Shown: in pieces, positions 63,815 through 64,000 of the stretch | How the letters are laid out: every line of letters starts with the position of its first letter | Numbering within the stretch: position 1 is the first letter of the stretch | Source of the DNA: an uncultured Cryomorphaceae bacterium | GTDB lineage: Bacteria; Bacteroidota; Bacteroidia; Flavobacteriales; Schleiferiaceae | Direction of reading: 5' to 3' | Length of the DNA: 64,000 nt | Assembly (NCBI GenBank): GCA_913009655.1 | Contig: CAJVWI010000010.1 | Location: 1 to 64,000 of the forward strand | Notes under the pieces: model-generated | Seen by the model: the letters and a program-made list of their open reading frames with translations, nothing else | What the model was told of the DNA's origin: nothing | The model's database searches: none | Program-made: the position numbers and the translations under genes

Positions 63815-64000
63815 TTGATTTCCAAATAAACTGGGCAGTGATCACTCCCATACTCATCGTTTAAAATATCAGTCATAACAACTCTTGACATTAAGCGCTC
63901 TGAAACTAAATAATAATCTAGTCTCCAGCCAATGTTTCTAGATCGTGCTCCAGAGCGCATACTCCACCATGAATATTTTACTTCTTCTGGATGACGATTA
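63811..64000 (-). CDS. xthA: Exodeoxyribonuclease III (3' end only, runs off window)
   Basis: The last 62 residues are readable from the minus strand. YSWWSMRSGARSRNIGWRLDYYLVSERL and DEYGSDHCPVYLEIN are the C-terminal blocks of the EEP-family AP endonuclease/exonuclease III, with the catalytic Asp-His pair in SDHCP. It repairs abasic sites. The stop TAG (63813-63811) lies inside the O-antigen-ligase-like 3' end. Confidence 0.9.
   Translation of the reverse strand, partial: NRHPEEVKYSWWSMRSGARSRNIGWRLDYYLVSERLMSRVVMTDILNDEYGSDHCPVYLEIN

Noticed and set aside
1-64000. tRNA genes, CRISPR arrays, IS elements, prophage or att sites
   Set aside because: I looked for TpsiC-like segments, regularly spaced repeats, transposases, integrases and long terminal repeats and found none; the neighbourhood is housekeeping and envelope genes.

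Overview
The window reads as chromosome of an AT-rich, probably marine Bacteroidota (order Flavobacteriales, Cryomorphaceae/Schleiferiaceae-like). This is inferred from four things: Bacteroidota-type promoters with a TAnnTTTG -7 element, few Shine-Dalgarno sites before starts, a menaquinone-only men operon, and several families largely confined to this phylum (DUF4920, DUF5777, DUF4293, MbnP-like lipoproteins, UMF1-type MFS, fused E1 2-oxoacid dehydrogenase). I saw no tRNA, rRNA, insertion sequence, prophage or CRISPR array. Gene density is very high and most neighbours overlap or lie within 30 bp.

Layout. 1-1239: 5' part of a secreted endonuclease I, not in the supplied ORF track. 1292-1390: the small SRP RNA gene. 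1390-5400: fused alpha/beta E1 and a transaldolase-like gene. 4441-11255: a complete minus-strand menaquinone operon, menI-like thioesterase > menF > menD > menB > menA > menC > menE, without menH. 11315-14499: thrS-infC-rpmI-rplT, where infC has no ATG/GTG start and is overlapped by a 12-codon upstream ORF. 14548-17960: an orphan ABC ATPase, lpdA, ridA and a trpG/pabA glutaminase. 17966-25543: an envelope module (lptD-like, amidase, mlaD-like) followed by a membrane Fe-S protein, a HAD-like protein, a CCG-domain Fe-S protein and an unknown protein. 25553-33255: Nudix, two small lipoproteins, ilvE, a TIGR01777 epimerase, an MsbA-like ABC exporter, truA, a YfcE phosphodiesterase and DUF4293. 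33376-41021: rho, pyrR-pyrB, a STAS-like protein, mpl, an MbnP-like lipoprotein, plsC and an HsdR-N-like protein. 41030-49695: purB, an L-2-hydroxyglutarate oxidase, a haem/YceI/DUF5777 cluster with an MFS carrier, and acnB. 50733-56800: a glycan export and assembly locus (FtsX/MacB-type permease, Wzm, Wzt, sulfotransferase, two GT2 enzymes). 56809-63814: icd, dnaX, a carotenoid-pathway membrane protein, rpsF-rpsR-rplI, and an O-antigen-ligase-like protein with C-terminal TPRs. 63811-64000: the 3' end of exodeoxyribonuclease III.

How it fits together. The gene set describes a respiring heterotroph: menaquinone synthesis, aconitase and isocitrate dehydrogenase of the TCA cycle, E1 and E3 of 2-oxoacid dehydrogenase complexes, membrane Fe-S proteins and CxxCH proteins. 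It also builds an elaborate outer membrane (LptD, Mla, Wzm/Wzt, O-antigen ligase, sulfotransferase).

The strongest unusual signal is a run of 13 adenines on the coding strand of dnaX. It lies exactly at the end of clamp-loader domain III, and a single added A creates an immediate TGA. This is the arrangement expected for transcriptional slippage producing a gamma-like short subunit beside tau. Second is a recurrent architecture in which the TAnnTTTG box ends only 4-7 bases before the start codon, implying leaderless or nearly leaderless mRNAs at several genes. It also explains several spurious TTG starts in the ORF track. Third is the non-canonical infC start.
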